Notes: a model not told the origin generated them from the letters alone. Positions 48,032-57,173 are shown, numbered from the stretch's first letter. The stretch: DNA of 64,000 bases from Xanthomonas campestris pv. phormiicola (GCA_025666215.1 CP102593.1:1935001-1999000); one strand, 5' to 3'. Numbers and translations are program-made.

Positions 48032-48901
48032 ATGGTGTGGGAGCGACTTCAGTCGCGACGGGCCTTCCCGGTACAGCCCGTCGCGACTGAAGTCGCTCCC
48101 ACAACAAGCAACATCCGCATCGTCTGTGCGCCCTTGCTGCTGATGCTGGCGCTCGCCGCCTGCTCCAGGCACAGCGCCGAAGGCGCGGCCGTGGCGCCCG
48201 CCGCCGCGCCGGCCGCTGCACCGACCATCGATGGCCGCGCGGCGATGCTGGCCTACGAGCACGAGGTGAAGGTGCAACTGCCGGCGGCGCAGATCCAGGC
48301 GCGGCTCAAGCAGGCCCAGGACAGCTGCCTCAACGGACGCTTCGGCGCCTGCAACGTGCTGTCGCTGCAGCAAAGCGGCGGTGATTATCCGCGGGCCGCA
48401 CTGAGCGTGCGCATCGTGCCCGCCGGGGTGGAGCCGATGATCGCGCAGGCCGGCAATGGCGGCGAGATCGGCAGCCGCAGCACCCATGCCGAGGACCTGG
48501 CGCAGGCGGTGCAGGACAACGCCGCGTTGCAGCAGCGCCTGCAGGCCGAACAGCGCCGCCTGCAGGAATTCCAGCAGCGCCGCGACCTCAGCGTCGCCGA
48601 CATGATCAGCCTGTCGGCGAAGCTGGCCGAACTCGATACGCAATTGCTGGCCGCCAGCCAGGAGGCGGCGCAGCAGCGCCGGCGCATCCAGACGCAGCGC
48701 TTGACCCTGCAGTTCGCCGCGTTCGATGGCGAGCGCAGCCGCAGCGAGATCGGCGCAGCCTTCGCCGACACGGGCGCGATCTTCGCCTCCGCCACCGCCT
48801 GGGCGATCCGTGCGATCGCGGCGCTGACCCCGTTCGTGCTGCTCGGCGTGGTGCTGTGGTGGCTGGTCGCCTGGCTGCGTCGGCGACGCAGGCGCGTCTA
48901 G
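48032..48901 (+). CDS. DUF4349-type lipoprotein whose frame begins inside a palindromic repeat
   Basis: From IRIVCAPLLLMLALAACSRH on it is a normal lipoprotein: lipobox LALAAC, an Ala/Pro linker, the DUF4349 domain (DSCLNGRFGACNVLSLQQSG, LSVRIVPAGVEPMI), a coiled coil rich in Gln and Leu (NAALQQRLQAEQRRLQEFQQ), and a C-terminal membrane segment PFVLLGVVLWWLVAWLRRRR. The expected start codon before RIVCAP is ATC (48113). In-frame ATG and GTG (48032, 48035) lie at the edge of palindrome copy 5 and would add 27 residues. A TTG at 48134 is another option. I list the longest form with low trust in its start. Confidence 0.7.
   Translation: MVWERLQSRRAFPVQPVATEVAPTTSNIRIVCAPLLLMLALAACSRHSAEGAAVAPAAAPAAAPTIDGRAAMLAYEHEVKVQLPAAQIQARLKQAQDSCLNGRFGACNVLSLQQSGGDYPRAALSVRIVPAGVEPMIAQAGNGGEIGSRSTHAEDLAQAVQDNAALQQRLQAEQRRLQEFQQRRDLSVADMISLSAKLAELDTQLLAASQEAAQQRRRIQTQRLTLQFAAFDGERSRSEIGAAFADTGAIFASATAWAIRAIAALTPFVLLGVVLWWLVAWLRRRRRRV
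48036..48103. repeat. palindromic repeat, family copy 5, perfect 27-base arms
   Basis: TGTGGGAGCGACTTCAGTCG..GGG (48036-48062) and its exact complement (48077-48103) around a 14-base loop. The best-preserved copy in the window. It overlaps the 5' part of the DUF4349 reading frame. Confidence 0.95.
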
Positions 48902-48928
48902 GAAACCGGCGCTCTCGATGCTGTCACT

Positions 48929-48996
48929 TGTGGGAGCGGCTTCAGCTGCGACGGGCTTTGTCATTGAGACCTGTCGCAGCTGAAACCGCTCCTGCA
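48929..48996. repeat. palindromic repeat, family copy 6
   Basis: Arms TGTGGGAGCGGCTTCAGCTG.. and ..CAGCTGAAACCGCTCCTGCA, with covarying CTG/CAG against the other copies, which suggests the hairpin is maintained. It lies 28 bases after the DUF4349 stop and 30 before the convergent small acidic gene. Confidence 0.88.
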
Positions 48997-49025
48997 GTGC
49001 TTCGGCAGCGGATAGAGAGAAGGCG

Positions 49026-49319
49026 CTAGCCTTCGTCCTGCTCGAATTCCACGATCACTTCCAGGTCGAAGGCCAACGCCTCCACCGCTTCGCGCACCTT
49101 CTGCGCGGTGGCGAGGTTGCCGGATTCGATCTCGACTTCGTGGGTGCCCGGACCCTGGTCGTCGGGCAGGCCGGCGGAGCTGGAATCGTCGTCGTCCATA
49201 TGGCTCATCAGATCGTCGATTTCCTCGACGTGCTCGATGCCTTCCAGGCTGCCGAGCAGGTTGATGATGGCGCGGGCGTCGTCTTCACTGCCGGTGATGC
49301 GGATACGGAGCAGGGGCAT
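49026..49319 (-). CDS. small acidic protein, unknown
   Basis: About 97 residues, very acidic (SHMDDDDSSSAGLPDDQGPG in the middle; VIVEFEQDEG at the end). It starts MPLLRIRITGSEDDARAIIN; ribosome site AGAGGAAG lies five bases before the ATG at 49319. The pattern suggests two beta-alpha-beta halves joined by an acidic loop. No recognised family. It follows the cupin/DUF2867 gene by 67 bases on the same strand. Confidence 0.72.
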   Translation of the reverse strand: MPLLRIRITGSEDDARAIINLLGSLEGIEHVEEIDDLMSHMDDDDSSSAGLPDDQGPGTHEVEIESGNLATAQKVREAVEALAFDLEVIVEFEQDEG

Positions 49320-49386
49320 GCGTCTTCCTCTGAGTCGGGGGAAGGCAAGGCTAGGCAGGCACCGGCTAAGACCAAGTGATGACGGC

Positions 49387-50838
49387 TCAGCGCGGTTGCG
49401 ACGCGGCGCTGCCGAGAACGGCGTGATCCACCGTGGTCTCGGCGTACACCGGCGCCAGCAGCGCCTCGGCCGCCGCGCGCAGCATCGCCGGGGCGATGTA
49501 GTGGCGATGGCCGCGCGCGATCAGCGCCATGTACAGGCGGCCGAACCAGTTGCGGCAGGCCACGCGCGTGTCCAGGCTCAGTTCGACGCTGCCGTCCTCG
49601 GCGACGTCCACGCCCACGCAGCTGCGGAACGCCAGGTGCCGGTCGTCGGCGCCGAGCAGCACCTGCGCGCGCCGGTCGTGCGCGGCGTGCGCTTGGCCCA
49701 GCACCGGGAAGCGGCCGGCGAACAGGCGCTCGCGCTGCGGCGACAGCAGCGAGGACACCGGACACCCGAGCGGCGAGGTGCGCAGCCGCAGCGGCGCGAC
49801 CAGCGTGTTGCGGATCCGCATCAGCCAGGTCACGCCGAGCGGCCGACGCTGCAGGAAACCTTCCAGCAGCGCCACCATCAGCGCGTGCGCGCCGCGCTGG
49901 CGCAGCTGATGCGCCTCGAGCCGCAGGCGCACGCTGTCCTGGTGGTCGTGCGCCTGCAGTTCGTCCCACAGCAGCGAGCCGGGCACCGGCTGCGGCCGCG
50001 CGCGCACCGCTGCCAGGCGCGGCGCCAGCGCGACGAAGCCGGGCGGATGCCGCCACCTGCCCAGCGCCTGGCGCAGGCGCCCGCTGCGCGCGCGCAGGTC
50101 CGCGCACCAGGCCAGGCGCCGGCTGCCGGGCGAGGCGGACAGCGACAGGCGCACGGTCGGCACCTGCAGCGCCTGCGCCGGCGGCGACGCCAGCAGTGCG
50201 CGCACCGCCTCCGGCAGCAATTCGGTCAGCGTGGCGATGTCGGCGGTGCCGGCCATGACCCGTGCGCGCACGTCCGCGCTCAGGTCGCCGCCGGCCTCGT
50301 CGCTGTGGCAGGACAGCGCGAAGAACGCCGGGTGCGCTGCGTTCGCGCGCAGCGGCGCGAACTGGTGCCAGGTGCCGCCGCCGAAGCGCACGGTGAACAG
50401 GCAGTCGGCCGGCAGGTCGACGTGGCGCAATGCGGCCAGGAAATGCTGCGGGTCCTGCTCGAGCTGCGCCATCGATGCGGTGCAGAAGCGCAGCTGCGCG
50501 CCGCCGCTGCCGGTGATCGCGGTGAACATGCGGTGCCCGGCGTGGCGATGGAAGGGATGCCCGTTCGCGCCGACCGCGAAGGAGAACAGCGCGGTCGATT
50601 CGCCATTGGCAAAATCGGTGTCGGCCAGCCGTGCCGACGGTTCGTCCAGCGCATCGTGGAAGCTGGGGTGCGCGCGCTGGCGCACGCAGGCCTGGGCGAT
50701 CAGCGGATCACCGGCGCCGGCGCCGAGCTGCGCGATCAGGGTCACTTCCACCGGCAGTCCGCCGCTGTACGAGGCCAGGCGCACGGAGGGAAAACCTGCC
50801 TGTGCGGCAGCGGTTTCGCGGAGCGGGGCGGTGGACAT
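49387..50838 (-). CDS. cupin-like domain fused to DUF2867-type domain
   Basis: About 483 residues. The N-terminal half has HPFHRHAGHRMFTAITGSGG and FTVRFGGGTWHQFAPL, which look like a cupin metal site. The C-terminal 170 residues (LRQRGAHALMVALLEGFLQR, MRIRNTLVAPLRLRTSPLGC, YMALIARGHRHYIAPAML) resemble DUF2867. Lies 32 bases downstream of the ArsR regulator and is almost certainly controlled by it. Function unknown. Confidence 0.72.
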   Translation of the reverse strand: MSTAPLRETAAAQAGFPSVRLASYSGGLPVEVTLIAQLGAGAGDPLIAQACVRQRAHPSFHDALDEPSARLADTDFANGESTALFSFAVGANGHPFHRHAGHRMFTAITGSGGAQLRFCTASMAQLEQDPQHFLAALRHVDLPADCLFTVRFGGGTWHQFAPLRANAAHPAFFALSCHSDEAGGDLSADVRARVMAGTADIATLTELLPEAVRALLASPPAQALQVPTVRLSLSASPGSRRLAWCADLRARSGRLRQALGRWRHPPGFVALAPRLAAVRARPQPVPGSLLWDELQAHDHQDSVRLRLEAHQLRQRGAHALMVALLEGFLQRRPLGVTWLMRIRNTLVAPLRLRTSPLGCPVSSLLSPQRERLFAGRFPVLGQAHAAHDRRAQVLLGADDRHLAFRSCVGVDVAEDGSVELSLDTRVACRNWFGRLYMALIARGHRHYIAPAMLRAAAEALLAPVYAETTVDHAVLGSAASQPR

Positions 50839-50870
50839 CGGCGGGTTCCTTTTGGCCGGGGAGGGACGGG

Positions 50871-51185
50871 TCAGGCGTTCTTCTTCGCCAGCTTGCGCGC
50901 TTCGCGCTTGAGCGGGCCGGCGCTGGGGCAGACCTCGAAGGCGAAGCCGCTGAGCGTATTGACCAGGTTGTCGGGGGTCAGCCGGTACACCACGAACTGG
51001 CCGCGGCGCTCGCTCGACACCAGCCCGGCCGCTTCCAGCACCGACAGGTGCCGCGAGATCGCCGGCGCGCTCATCGCGAAGCGCTGCCCGATCTGCCCGG
51101 CGGTGAGTTCCTGCGCCGACAGGTAGGCCAGGATCTCGCGGCGCGGGCGGGAGGCGAGGGCTTCGAAGACGCGGTCGATGGACAT
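50871..51185 (-). CDS. ArsR-family transcriptional regulator
   Basis: About 104 residues, one winged helix: VFEALASRPRREILAYLSAQ, LTAGQIGQRFAMSAPAISRH and LSVLEAAGLVSSERRGQFVV. No Cys metal site of the classical ArsR ELCVCDL type; a single Cys in FEVCPSAG. First gene of an operon with the cupin/DUF2867 gene. AT-rich direct repeats directly upstream are its likely operator, which implies autorepression. Confidence 0.9.
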   Translation of the reverse strand: MSIDRVFEALASRPRREILAYLSAQELTAGQIGQRFAMSAPAISRHLSVLEAAGLVSSERRGQFVVYRLTPDNLVNTLSGFAFEVCPSAGPLKREARKLAKKNA

Positions 51186-51191
51186 CAGGGA

Positions 51192-51219
51192 TTAGATAAT
51201 TAACGAATTAGCTAATTAA
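51192..51219. promoter_or_regulatory. AT-rich repeats upstream of the arsR-type gene
   Basis: TTAGATAATTAA (51192-51203) and TTAGCTAATTAA (51208-51219), 16 bases apart, with the perfect palindrome AATTAGCTAATT at 51206-51217. They sit 7-34 bases before the regulator start in a GC-rich region, so are probably the promoter and operator. Confidence 0.65.
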
Positions 51220-51314
51220 TGACGCATCGATGTCGGTGTGTCAAGCGCCCAGTGCGAACGGTCCCGATTTCGGGCGGTGGCGTTTTGCAGGAGCGGGCGG
51301 CCAGGCGCGAGCGG

Positions 51315-52256
51315 CTAACCCGCCCTCGGCGGCAACCCGAGCAGTTCCGCCGGCAGCGCCGGCATGGGCGTGCGTTCGTCCAGCGCCTCGCGCTTGAGCC
51401 AGTCGATGAACTGGCTGGCCGCCGGGCTGGGCAGGCGGTGGCCGGGATGCACGATGTAGTAGGAATAACGCGCCTTCAGCGCCGGGCCGGGCAGCCGCAC
51501 CAGTTCGTAGCGCTGCAGGTAGGGCTGGGCGATGTGCTTGCGCGCCAGCACGGCGCCGACGCCGTACACCGCCGCGCGCATCGCATCGGTGCTGTCGTTG
51601 AAGGTGTGCATCGGCGGCAGCTCCACGCCGCGCACCGCGGCGGCGCGGAACCAGTCGCGCCAGCCCTGCGGCGACATGTCGGTGAGCAGCGGCAGCTGCG
51701 CGATCTGCTCGGGGCGGCGCAGCGTGGCCAGTTGCGGCAGCGCCGGCGAGGCCACCGGGAACAGTGCGTCGTCCATCAGGTGGTGCGAGGTCAGTCCCGG
51801 CCACGCACCCTGGCCGTAGCGGATGCCCAACTCGGGGCCGCCGTCCTCGAAGCGCGAGAACGCCGCGTCGGTCTGGATGTCCAGGCGCACGTGCGGATGC
51901 GCCTGGCAGAAGCGCGGCAGCCGCGGCAGCAGCCAGCAGTAGGACAGCGAGCGCAGCGTGGTGATGCGCAGCGGCGCGGTATCGGCCTGCGGGTGCAGGT
52001 TGCCGGCCACCGCGGCGATGTCGGCCAGCGCCGCGCTGGCCGCATCGGCCAGTTGCCGGCCCTCGGCGGTCAGCTTGACCCCACGCGCGTGGCGCTGGAA
52101 CAGCGTCGCGCCGAGCAGCGCTTCCAGCTTGCGCACGTGGTGGCTGACCGCGCTGGCGGTGAGGTGCAGTTCCTCCGCGGCATGGGCGAAGTTCTGGTGG
52201 CGCGCCGCGGCGGCGAACACGCCGAGCGCGGGCAGCAGGGCAGGGCGCAGTTGCAT
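51315..52256 (-). CDS. LysR-family regulator, GcvA-like
   Basis: About 313 residues. N-terminal HTH ALGVFAAAARHQNFAHAAEE and LTASAVSHHVRKLEALLGAT, then the type 2 periplasmic-binding effector domain (FEDGGPELGIRYGQGAWPGL, GVGAVLARKHIAQPYL). GcvA/AmpR subgroup by pattern. Divergent from the EamA transporter gene with a 243-base spacer and likely to regulate it. The spacer contains no gene. Confidence 0.92.
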   Translation of the reverse strand: MQLRPALLPALGVFAAAARHQNFAHAAEELHLTASAVSHHVRKLEALLGATLFQRHARGVKLTAEGRQLADAASAALADIAAVAGNLHPQADTAPLRITTLRSLSYCWLLPRLPRFCQAHPHVRLDIQTDAAFSRFEDGGPELGIRYGQGAWPGLTSHHLMDDALFPVASPALPQLATLRRPEQIAQLPLLTDMSPQGWRDWFRAAAVRGVELPPMHTFNDSTDAMRAAVYGVGAVLARKHIAQPYLQRYELVRLPGPALKARYSYYIVHPGHRLPSPAASQFIDWLKREALDERTPMPALPAELLGLPPRAG

Positions 52257-52499
52257 GGCTAGACACGCGGCAGATTTGTGGCTCGCGACGATACTACGCG
52301 CTTGTGGGCGTTGCGGCGGAGCGCGATCCTGGCAGCCATGCGCAAGATGCGGGGCCGGTACGGGCCGCGTTGGTGCGCGACCCCGCTTCCGCCGCTGTTC
52401 GCGCGCGTTGCCTGTTGCCCGGTGGCAGGTGGCAGCCGCGTCCGCGGCGACGGCACGATCGACGGCAGCGGACACAAGATGAATCCAGGAGACAACACG

Positions 52500-53408
52500 G
52501 TGAATGCAGCCCATCCCGCGTCCGGCGATCCAGCCGACGTCCTTCCGGTACCCGCGGTGCGCGACTGGCGCACGCCCCTGGAGCTGCTGTTCCTGGGCAT
52601 CGTCTGGGGCTGCTCGTTCCTGTTCATGCGCGTGGCGGCGCCGCAGTTCGGCGCCTATGCGCTGGTGGAACTGCGCCTGGCGCTGGGGGCGACGGTGCTG
52701 CTGCCGTTCCTATGGATGGCGCGTGCGCGCTTTCCGCTGCGGCGCTGGCCGACGCTGGCGGCGATCGGGCTGCTCAACTCGGCGTTGCCGTTCCTGCTGT
52801 TCGCCTGGGGCGCGCAGCATGCGCCGGCGGCGATCGGCGCGATCTGCAACGCGATGACCGTGCTGTTCACCGCGCTGATTGCGTTCCTGTTCTTCGGCGA
52901 GAAGATCGGCGTGCGCCGCGCGGTGGCGCTGCTGATCGGCTTCGTCGGCATCGTGGTCCTGGCCACCGGCAAGTCGGCCGGGCTGAGCGTGGGGCCGGCG
53001 GCGTTCGCCGGCGCCACCGCCTCGCTGCTGTACGGCATCGGCTACAGCCTGGTGAAGCGCCATATGAGCGACCTGCCGCCGGCGGCGTCGGCCGCCTCCA
53101 CGCTGGGCTGCAGCGCAGTGCTGCTGGCGCCGCTGGCATGGACGCATTGGCCGGCCGCGCCGGTGCCGGCGGTGGCCTGGGCCTGCGCCGGCGCGCTGGG
53201 CGTGGTCTGCACCGGCCTCGCCTTCCTGATGTACTACCGGCTGATCCAGCGCATCGGCCCGGCGCGCGCGTCCACGGTGACCTACCTGGTCCCGGTGTTC
53301 GGCGCGCTGCTGTCCTGGTCGATCCTCGGCGAGCCGTTGACCTGGAGCATGCTGCTGGCCGGCGCGCTGATCCTGGGCAGCGTCGCCTTCAGCCAGCGCG
53401 CGCGTTGA
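52500..53408 (+). CDS. EamA/DMT-family transporter
   Basis: About 302 residues with ten membrane segments (LELLFLGIVWGCSFLFMRVA, LIGFVGIVVLATG, AFLMYYRLIQRIGPARAST, LLAGALILGSVAF). A GTG start at 52500 is preferred since AGGAG lies eight bases before it; ATG at 52479 is in frame. Divergent from the LysR gene. Metabolite exporter of unknown substrate. Confidence 0.92.
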   Translation: MNAAHPASGDPADVLPVPAVRDWRTPLELLFLGIVWGCSFLFMRVAAPQFGAYALVELRLALGATVLLPFLWMARARFPLRRWPTLAAIGLLNSALPFLLFAWGAQHAPAAIGAICNAMTVLFTALIAFLFFGEKIGVRRAVALLIGFVGIVVLATGKSAGLSVGPAAFAGATASLLYGIGYSLVKRHMSDLPPAASAASTLGCSAVLLAPLAWTHWPAAPVPAVAWACAGALGVVCTGLAFLMYYRLIQRIGPARASTVTYLVPVFGALLSWSILGEPLTWSMLLAGALILGSVAFSQRAR

Positions 53409-53419
53409 GGGACTTGCCG

Positions 53420-53932
53420 ATGACCGCTTCCCTGCTCGCATCGCAATTCGCCTACAAGGCCTGGGCCAACGCCGAACTGCTGCAGGCGCTGGCGCAGATC
53501 GACGCGGCCGCGTATCCGGCGCCACGGCAGCGCGCGATCCGGCTGTTGAACCACACCTACGTCGTGGACCGGATCTTCGCCGCGCACCTGGACGGCGGCA
53601 CGCATGCGTTCACGGCCAGCAACACGCCGGAGACGCCGGCGCTGGAGGCATTGCACGCGGCCGTCGCCGAATCCGACCGGTGGTATGCCGGCTACGTCGT
53701 CCAGCTCGATGCGACCGCATTGCAACAGTCGCGCGCATTCCGCTTCACCGACGGCGATGCCGGCACGATGACGCGCGAGGAAATGCTGTTTCACGTGCTG
53801 GCGCACGGCGCCTATCACCGCGGCAACATCGCCATGCTGCTGAGCGACTGCGGGGTGGAACAGCCACGCGAGCTGTTCACCCGCTTCCTGCACGCGCGCG
53901 AACCCGAGCGCCGCGGCACAGCGCCGGCGTAG
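53420..53932 (+). CDS. DinB-family protein
   Basis: About 170 residues, four-helix bundle. Metal-site His in LLNHTYVVDRIFAAHLDG and LFHVLAHGAYHRGNIAML, matching the DinB three-His pattern. DinB/YfiT-type proteins are thiol-dependent transferases or unknown. Begins 11 bases after the EamA stop, so probably co-transcribed. Confidence 0.92.
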   Translation: MTASLLASQFAYKAWANAELLQALAQIDAAAYPAPRQRAIRLLNHTYVVDRIFAAHLDGGTHAFTASNTPETPALEALHAAVAESDRWYAGYVVQLDATALQQSRAFRFTDGDAGTMTREEMLFHVLAHGAYHRGNIAMLLSDCGVEQPRELFTRFLHAREPERRGTAPA

Positions 53933-53992
53933 GCCGTTGGCGCCGCACCGGCACGATGCATGGTGCGGCCCGCCGGCGAGCGCGATGGCGAA

Positions 53993-54910
53993 CTACTGCG
54001 GCGGCGTGCGCACCGGCAGCGGCACGTTGCACAGGTCGATGTGCCCGGCCGGGCGCTTGTAGAACGCGTCCTTGCGGTTGCGCCGCGCTTCGGCCACGTC
54101 GCGGAAGGTCTGCGTGTCGGTGCGCAGCAGCTGCAGCGGAGTGCGTTCGGCCTCGGGCAGGTCGCTGGCGAGCTCGATCGCGCGGATCGGGGTGCGCTGT
54201 TCGGGCTTGGCGTAGAAGCCCATCGGGTCCGGTCCGCGCGGCATCACGCTGAGCAGCTCCATGCCCTTGACCACGCGCCCGACCACGGTGATGTTGCGGT
54301 CCAGCTGCCGCGGCGATTGCCCGGTGACCACGTACAGTTCGGCACCGATGCTGCTGTCCTCGTCGTTGTTGCGGCCGGCGCCGAGGGTGCCGTAGCAGTG
54401 CGCCAGCCACGCCTTGCCGTCCTTGGGGTCGCGCGCGGCCGGGAAGCCGTCGACGAAGCCCACCTGCGGTGCCCAGCCGTCGCGGTCGGGCAGCGCCTGG
54501 AATGCCAGGCCCTTGGCGTCGCGCTGGAACTCGGCAGGCAGGTGCCGCTTGGCCGAGCCCAGCGACTTGGCCTTGTCCGGCTCCTCGCCGTCGGGATCGC
54601 CGAACTGCACCACGAAATTGTCCTGCGAGCGGTAGATGCTCAGGCCGTCCCAGAAGTGCTCGTGGGCCAGGGTGCGGATATTGCCGACGTGCTGCGGCGC
54701 GAACGCCGGCGCCAGCTCGATGACCACGCGGCCGCTGTCCAGCTCCAGGTACAGCGTGTTGGCCGGGTCCAGCGTGCGCCAGTCGCTGGGCTTGGAGGCG
54801 TCCAGGATCTGCTGCGGACTGCGGTACGGCGTGGCCGTCGGCGGCGCCGCCAGCGCGGCGCCGGCAGACAGCGACAGCGCGAGGGCGAGCAGGGTGGGGC
54901 GCAAGGGCAT
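53993..54910 (-). CDS. exported peptidyl-prolyl isomerase (cyclophilin type)
   Basis: About 305 residues. Signal peptide [16 protein letters not shown]. Cyclophilin core: [79 protein letters not shown] and [13 protein letters not shown]. Active-site Arg and Gln are in [14 protein letters not shown]. Periplasmic protein-folding helper. Confidence 0.92.
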   Translation of the reverse strand: MPLRPTLLALALSLSAGAALAAPPTATPYRSPQQILDASKPSDWRTLDPANTLYLELDSGRVVIELAPAFAPQHVGNIRTLAHEHFWDGLSIYRSQDNFVVQFGDPDGEEPDKAKSLGSAKRHLPAEFQRDAKGLAFQALPDRDGWAPQVGFVDGFPAARDPKDGKAWLAHCYGTLGAGRNNDEDSSIGAELYVVTGQSPRQLDRNITVVGRVVKGMELLSVMPRGPDPMGFYAKPEQRTPIRAIELASDLPEAERTPLQLLRTDTQTFRDVAEARRNRKDAFYKRPAGHIDLCNVPLPVRTPPQ

Positions 54911-55072
54911 GGCGTCGGCCTGGTGGGAGGTGGTCGATTCTTACCCATGCCTGCGGCGCTGCCAATGGCGCCGAGCCGGTGGCCGGCGTCGGCTGGGCAG
55001 CGGTCGCCCGCCGGCGGCGGCAGCACGCGGAGCGGGTAGGGAAAATCCGGTGGCGGGAGGCGACCATCAGCC

Positions 55073-55705
55073 ATGGCCAAGAAGCGACCAAGGGGACGGC
55101 CGGCGCACGACGACGTCCTCACGCCGGCCGAGTGGCGCCTCGCGCATGCGGTGCAGCATGGCCTCAGCAACCGCCGGATTGCGGCGGGAAAAGGCGTCAG
55201 CCTGGACGCGGTCAAGTTCCACATGGCCAATATCCTGGCCAAGCTCGGCCTGCCCGATCGCAAGGCGCTTGGACAATGGTTTCGTGCACCGCGCGCAAGC
55301 GCCCTGGACAGCGGCAAGGAGACAACGACGGTGGAAGCGCGATCGCTCGGAAAAATCGGTCAGATCTGCAGGTCCGTCGACGACATCGACGCGGCGGCGC
55401 GCTGGTAGGGCGAGGTGCTTGGGCTGCCGCATCTTTACACCTTCGGCCCGATGGCGTTCTTCGACTGCGCCGGCACGCGACTGCTGTTGACCCAGCAGGC
55501 CGCCGCGTCCACGGCCGATTCCATCCTCTACTTCCGCGTCGACGACATCCTGGGCGCATACGAACGGCTGGCGTCGCGCGGCGTCGCGTTCATCAACGTC
55601 CCGCACATGGTCCATCGCCATGGCGGCGGGACGGAAGAGTGGATGGCGTTCTTCAAGGACTCCGAAGGACGGCCGCTGGCCCTCATGGCCCAGGTCGCGC
55701 CCTAG
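55073..55705 (+). pseudogene. LuxR-type HTH fused to VOC domain, split by an amber codon
   Basis: The frame from 55073 gives [20 protein letters not shown] and [20 protein letters not shown], a LuxR-type HTH of about 65 residues. A linker leads to a VOC domain, [17 protein letters not shown], then TAG at 55406-55408, then [20 protein letters not shown] in the same frame and a normal VOC end (EEWMAFFKDSEGRPLALMAQ). TAG replaces the Tyr usual in FYxxVLGLP (TAC or TAT). About 210 codons in all. Either a recent pseudogene, read-through, or base-call error; a truncated HTH protein of 111 residues would still form. Confidence 0.8.
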
Positions 55706-55890
55706 GCTGCGCCGCCTGGAAGGCCTTCGGCCGCTCCGCCGTGTAGACCGATGCGTCGCGCGATGCGGCAGGGACGCCGCTCGCCAGCGGCCGCTGCGAC
55801 CGGGCATCACCCGCGGCACCATGACTATGGGCACATTCGCTATACCTGACTCAACACTAGTATGCATTCCAACCTAGTTGGGGAGCGGTC

Positions 55891-56256
55891 ATGGTCGAGC
55901 CGGATGCACAGCTGAAGAAGTTCCAGAAGGAGCTGAGCGCGGGCACGGTATCGCTCGCGCTGCTGGCGGTGCTGGCCGAGGCCAAGGAACCCCTGTACGG
56001 CTACCTGATCGCCAAGCGCCTGGAAAAAGTGGGCGAGGGCGTGCTCAGCGGCAAGCAGAGCGCGCTGTATCCGGTGTTGCGCAATCTGGAAGCGGCCGGC
56101 CTGCTGTCCAGCCATGTCGAACCGTCGGTGGCCGGGCCGCCACGGCGCTACTACCGCATTACCGACCCCGGCCACGCCACCTTGCAGCAGTGGGCAGCGG
56201 CGTGGCGCGCCACCCGCGATTCCGTCGATTCCGTCCTGAAGGGGATTTCAGAATGA
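55891..56256 (+). CDS. PadR-family transcriptional regulator
   Basis: About 121 residues. Winged helix: GTVSLALLAVLAEAKEPLYG then YLIAKRLEKVGEGVLSGKQS, ALYPVLRNLEAAGLLSSHVE, and RRYYRITDPGHATLQQW. Ribosome site GGGGAG six bases before the ATG. Stop overlaps the start of the sensor gene by ATGA. A CAACACTAGT / ACCTAGTTG dyad at 55849-55877 may be its operator. Confidence 0.93.
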   Translation: MVEPDAQLKKFQKELSAGTVSLALLAVLAEAKEPLYGYLIAKRLEKVGEGVLSGKQSALYPVLRNLEAAGLLSSHVEPSVAGPPRRYYRITDPGHATLQQWAAAWRATRDSVDSVLKGISE

Positions 56257-57173
56257 GCAGCGAACAACGCCAGGCGCGGCCGTTGCCGGCCACCATTCCC
56301 GACTATCTGGCGCAATTGCGCACGGCGCTGGCCGGCGCCGACCCGGCGCTGGTCCAGGATGCGCTGTACGACGCGGAGGAATACCTGCGCGCCGAGCTGG
56401 CCGAGCAGGCCGGCAAGAGCGAGGCCGAGGTCATCGCCGAGGTCGCCGGCAGCTACGGCGCGCCGGAGGAGGTGGCCGCGATCTATCGCGACACCGAGGT
56501 CACGGTGAACCGCGCGCTGAAGCCGCCGGCGCCACCCAGGCGCAAGTCGCTGCTCGGCCGCTTCTTCGGCGTGGCCGCCGATCCGCGCGCCTACGGTGCG
56601 TTGTTCTACATGCTGCTGGCGCTGGTCACCGGCATCTTCTACTTCACCTGGGTGGTCGCCGGGGTCAGCGTCTCGCTGGGCATGCTGGTGCTGATCATCG
56701 GCGTGCCGTTGCTGGTGCTGTTCTTCGGTTCGGTGCGGCTGCTGTCGCTGGTGGAAGGGCGTATCGTCGAGGTCTTGCTGGGCGAGCGCATGCCGCGGCG
56801 CCCACTGTACAGCGCACCGGAGCAGCCATGGTTGCGACGCATCGCACAGATGTTCACCGACGCGCGGACCTGGACCACGATGCTGTATTTCCTGTTGATG
56901 CTGCCGCTGGGGATCTTCTACTTCAGTGTGTTCATCACCCTGCTGAGTACCGGATTGGCGTTCGCGGCGGCACCGCTGGGATTTTTCCTCCCGCACCAGT
57001 TCAACGCGATGTTCGTCGACTGGAACGTCACCGAAAGCGCGCCGTGGCTGCTGCCGCTGTGGAGTGCGCTGGGCATCGTGCTGCTGTTCGCCACGCTGCA
57101 CCTGGCGCGCGCCGTCGGCAAGTTGCACGGCATGCTGGCCAAGCACCTGTTGGTGCACAGCGCGGCGCAATGA
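56253..57173 (+). CDS. putative sensor-domain membrane protein, PadR partner
   Basis: About 306 residues. N-terminal 80 residues resemble DUF1700 (IPDYLAQLRTALAGADPALV, AEVIAEVAGSYGAPEEVAAI), then four or more membrane segments in two pairs (LFYMLLALVTGIFYFTWVVA, LVLIIGVPLLVLFFGSVRLL, LYFLLMLPLGIFYFSVFITL, LPLWSALGIVLLFATLHL), the Putative-sensor fold. Translationally coupled to PadR. In such pairs the membrane protein is thought to act in signal or lipid stress; unproven. Confidence 0.85.
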   Translation: MSSEQRQARPLPATIPDYLAQLRTALAGADPALVQDALYDAEEYLRAELAEQAGKSEAEVIAEVAGSYGAPEEVAAIYRDTEVTVNRALKPPAPPRRKSLLGRFFGVAADPRAYGALFYMLLALVTGIFYFTWVVAGVSVSLGMLVLIIGVPLLVLFFGSVRLLSLVEGRIVEVLLGERMPRRPLYSAPEQPWLRRIAQMFTDARTWTTMLYFLLMLPLGIFYFSVFITLLSTGLAFAAAPLGFFLPHQFNAMFVDWNVTESAPWLLPLWSALGIVLLFATLHLARAVGKLHGMLAKHLLVHSAAQ

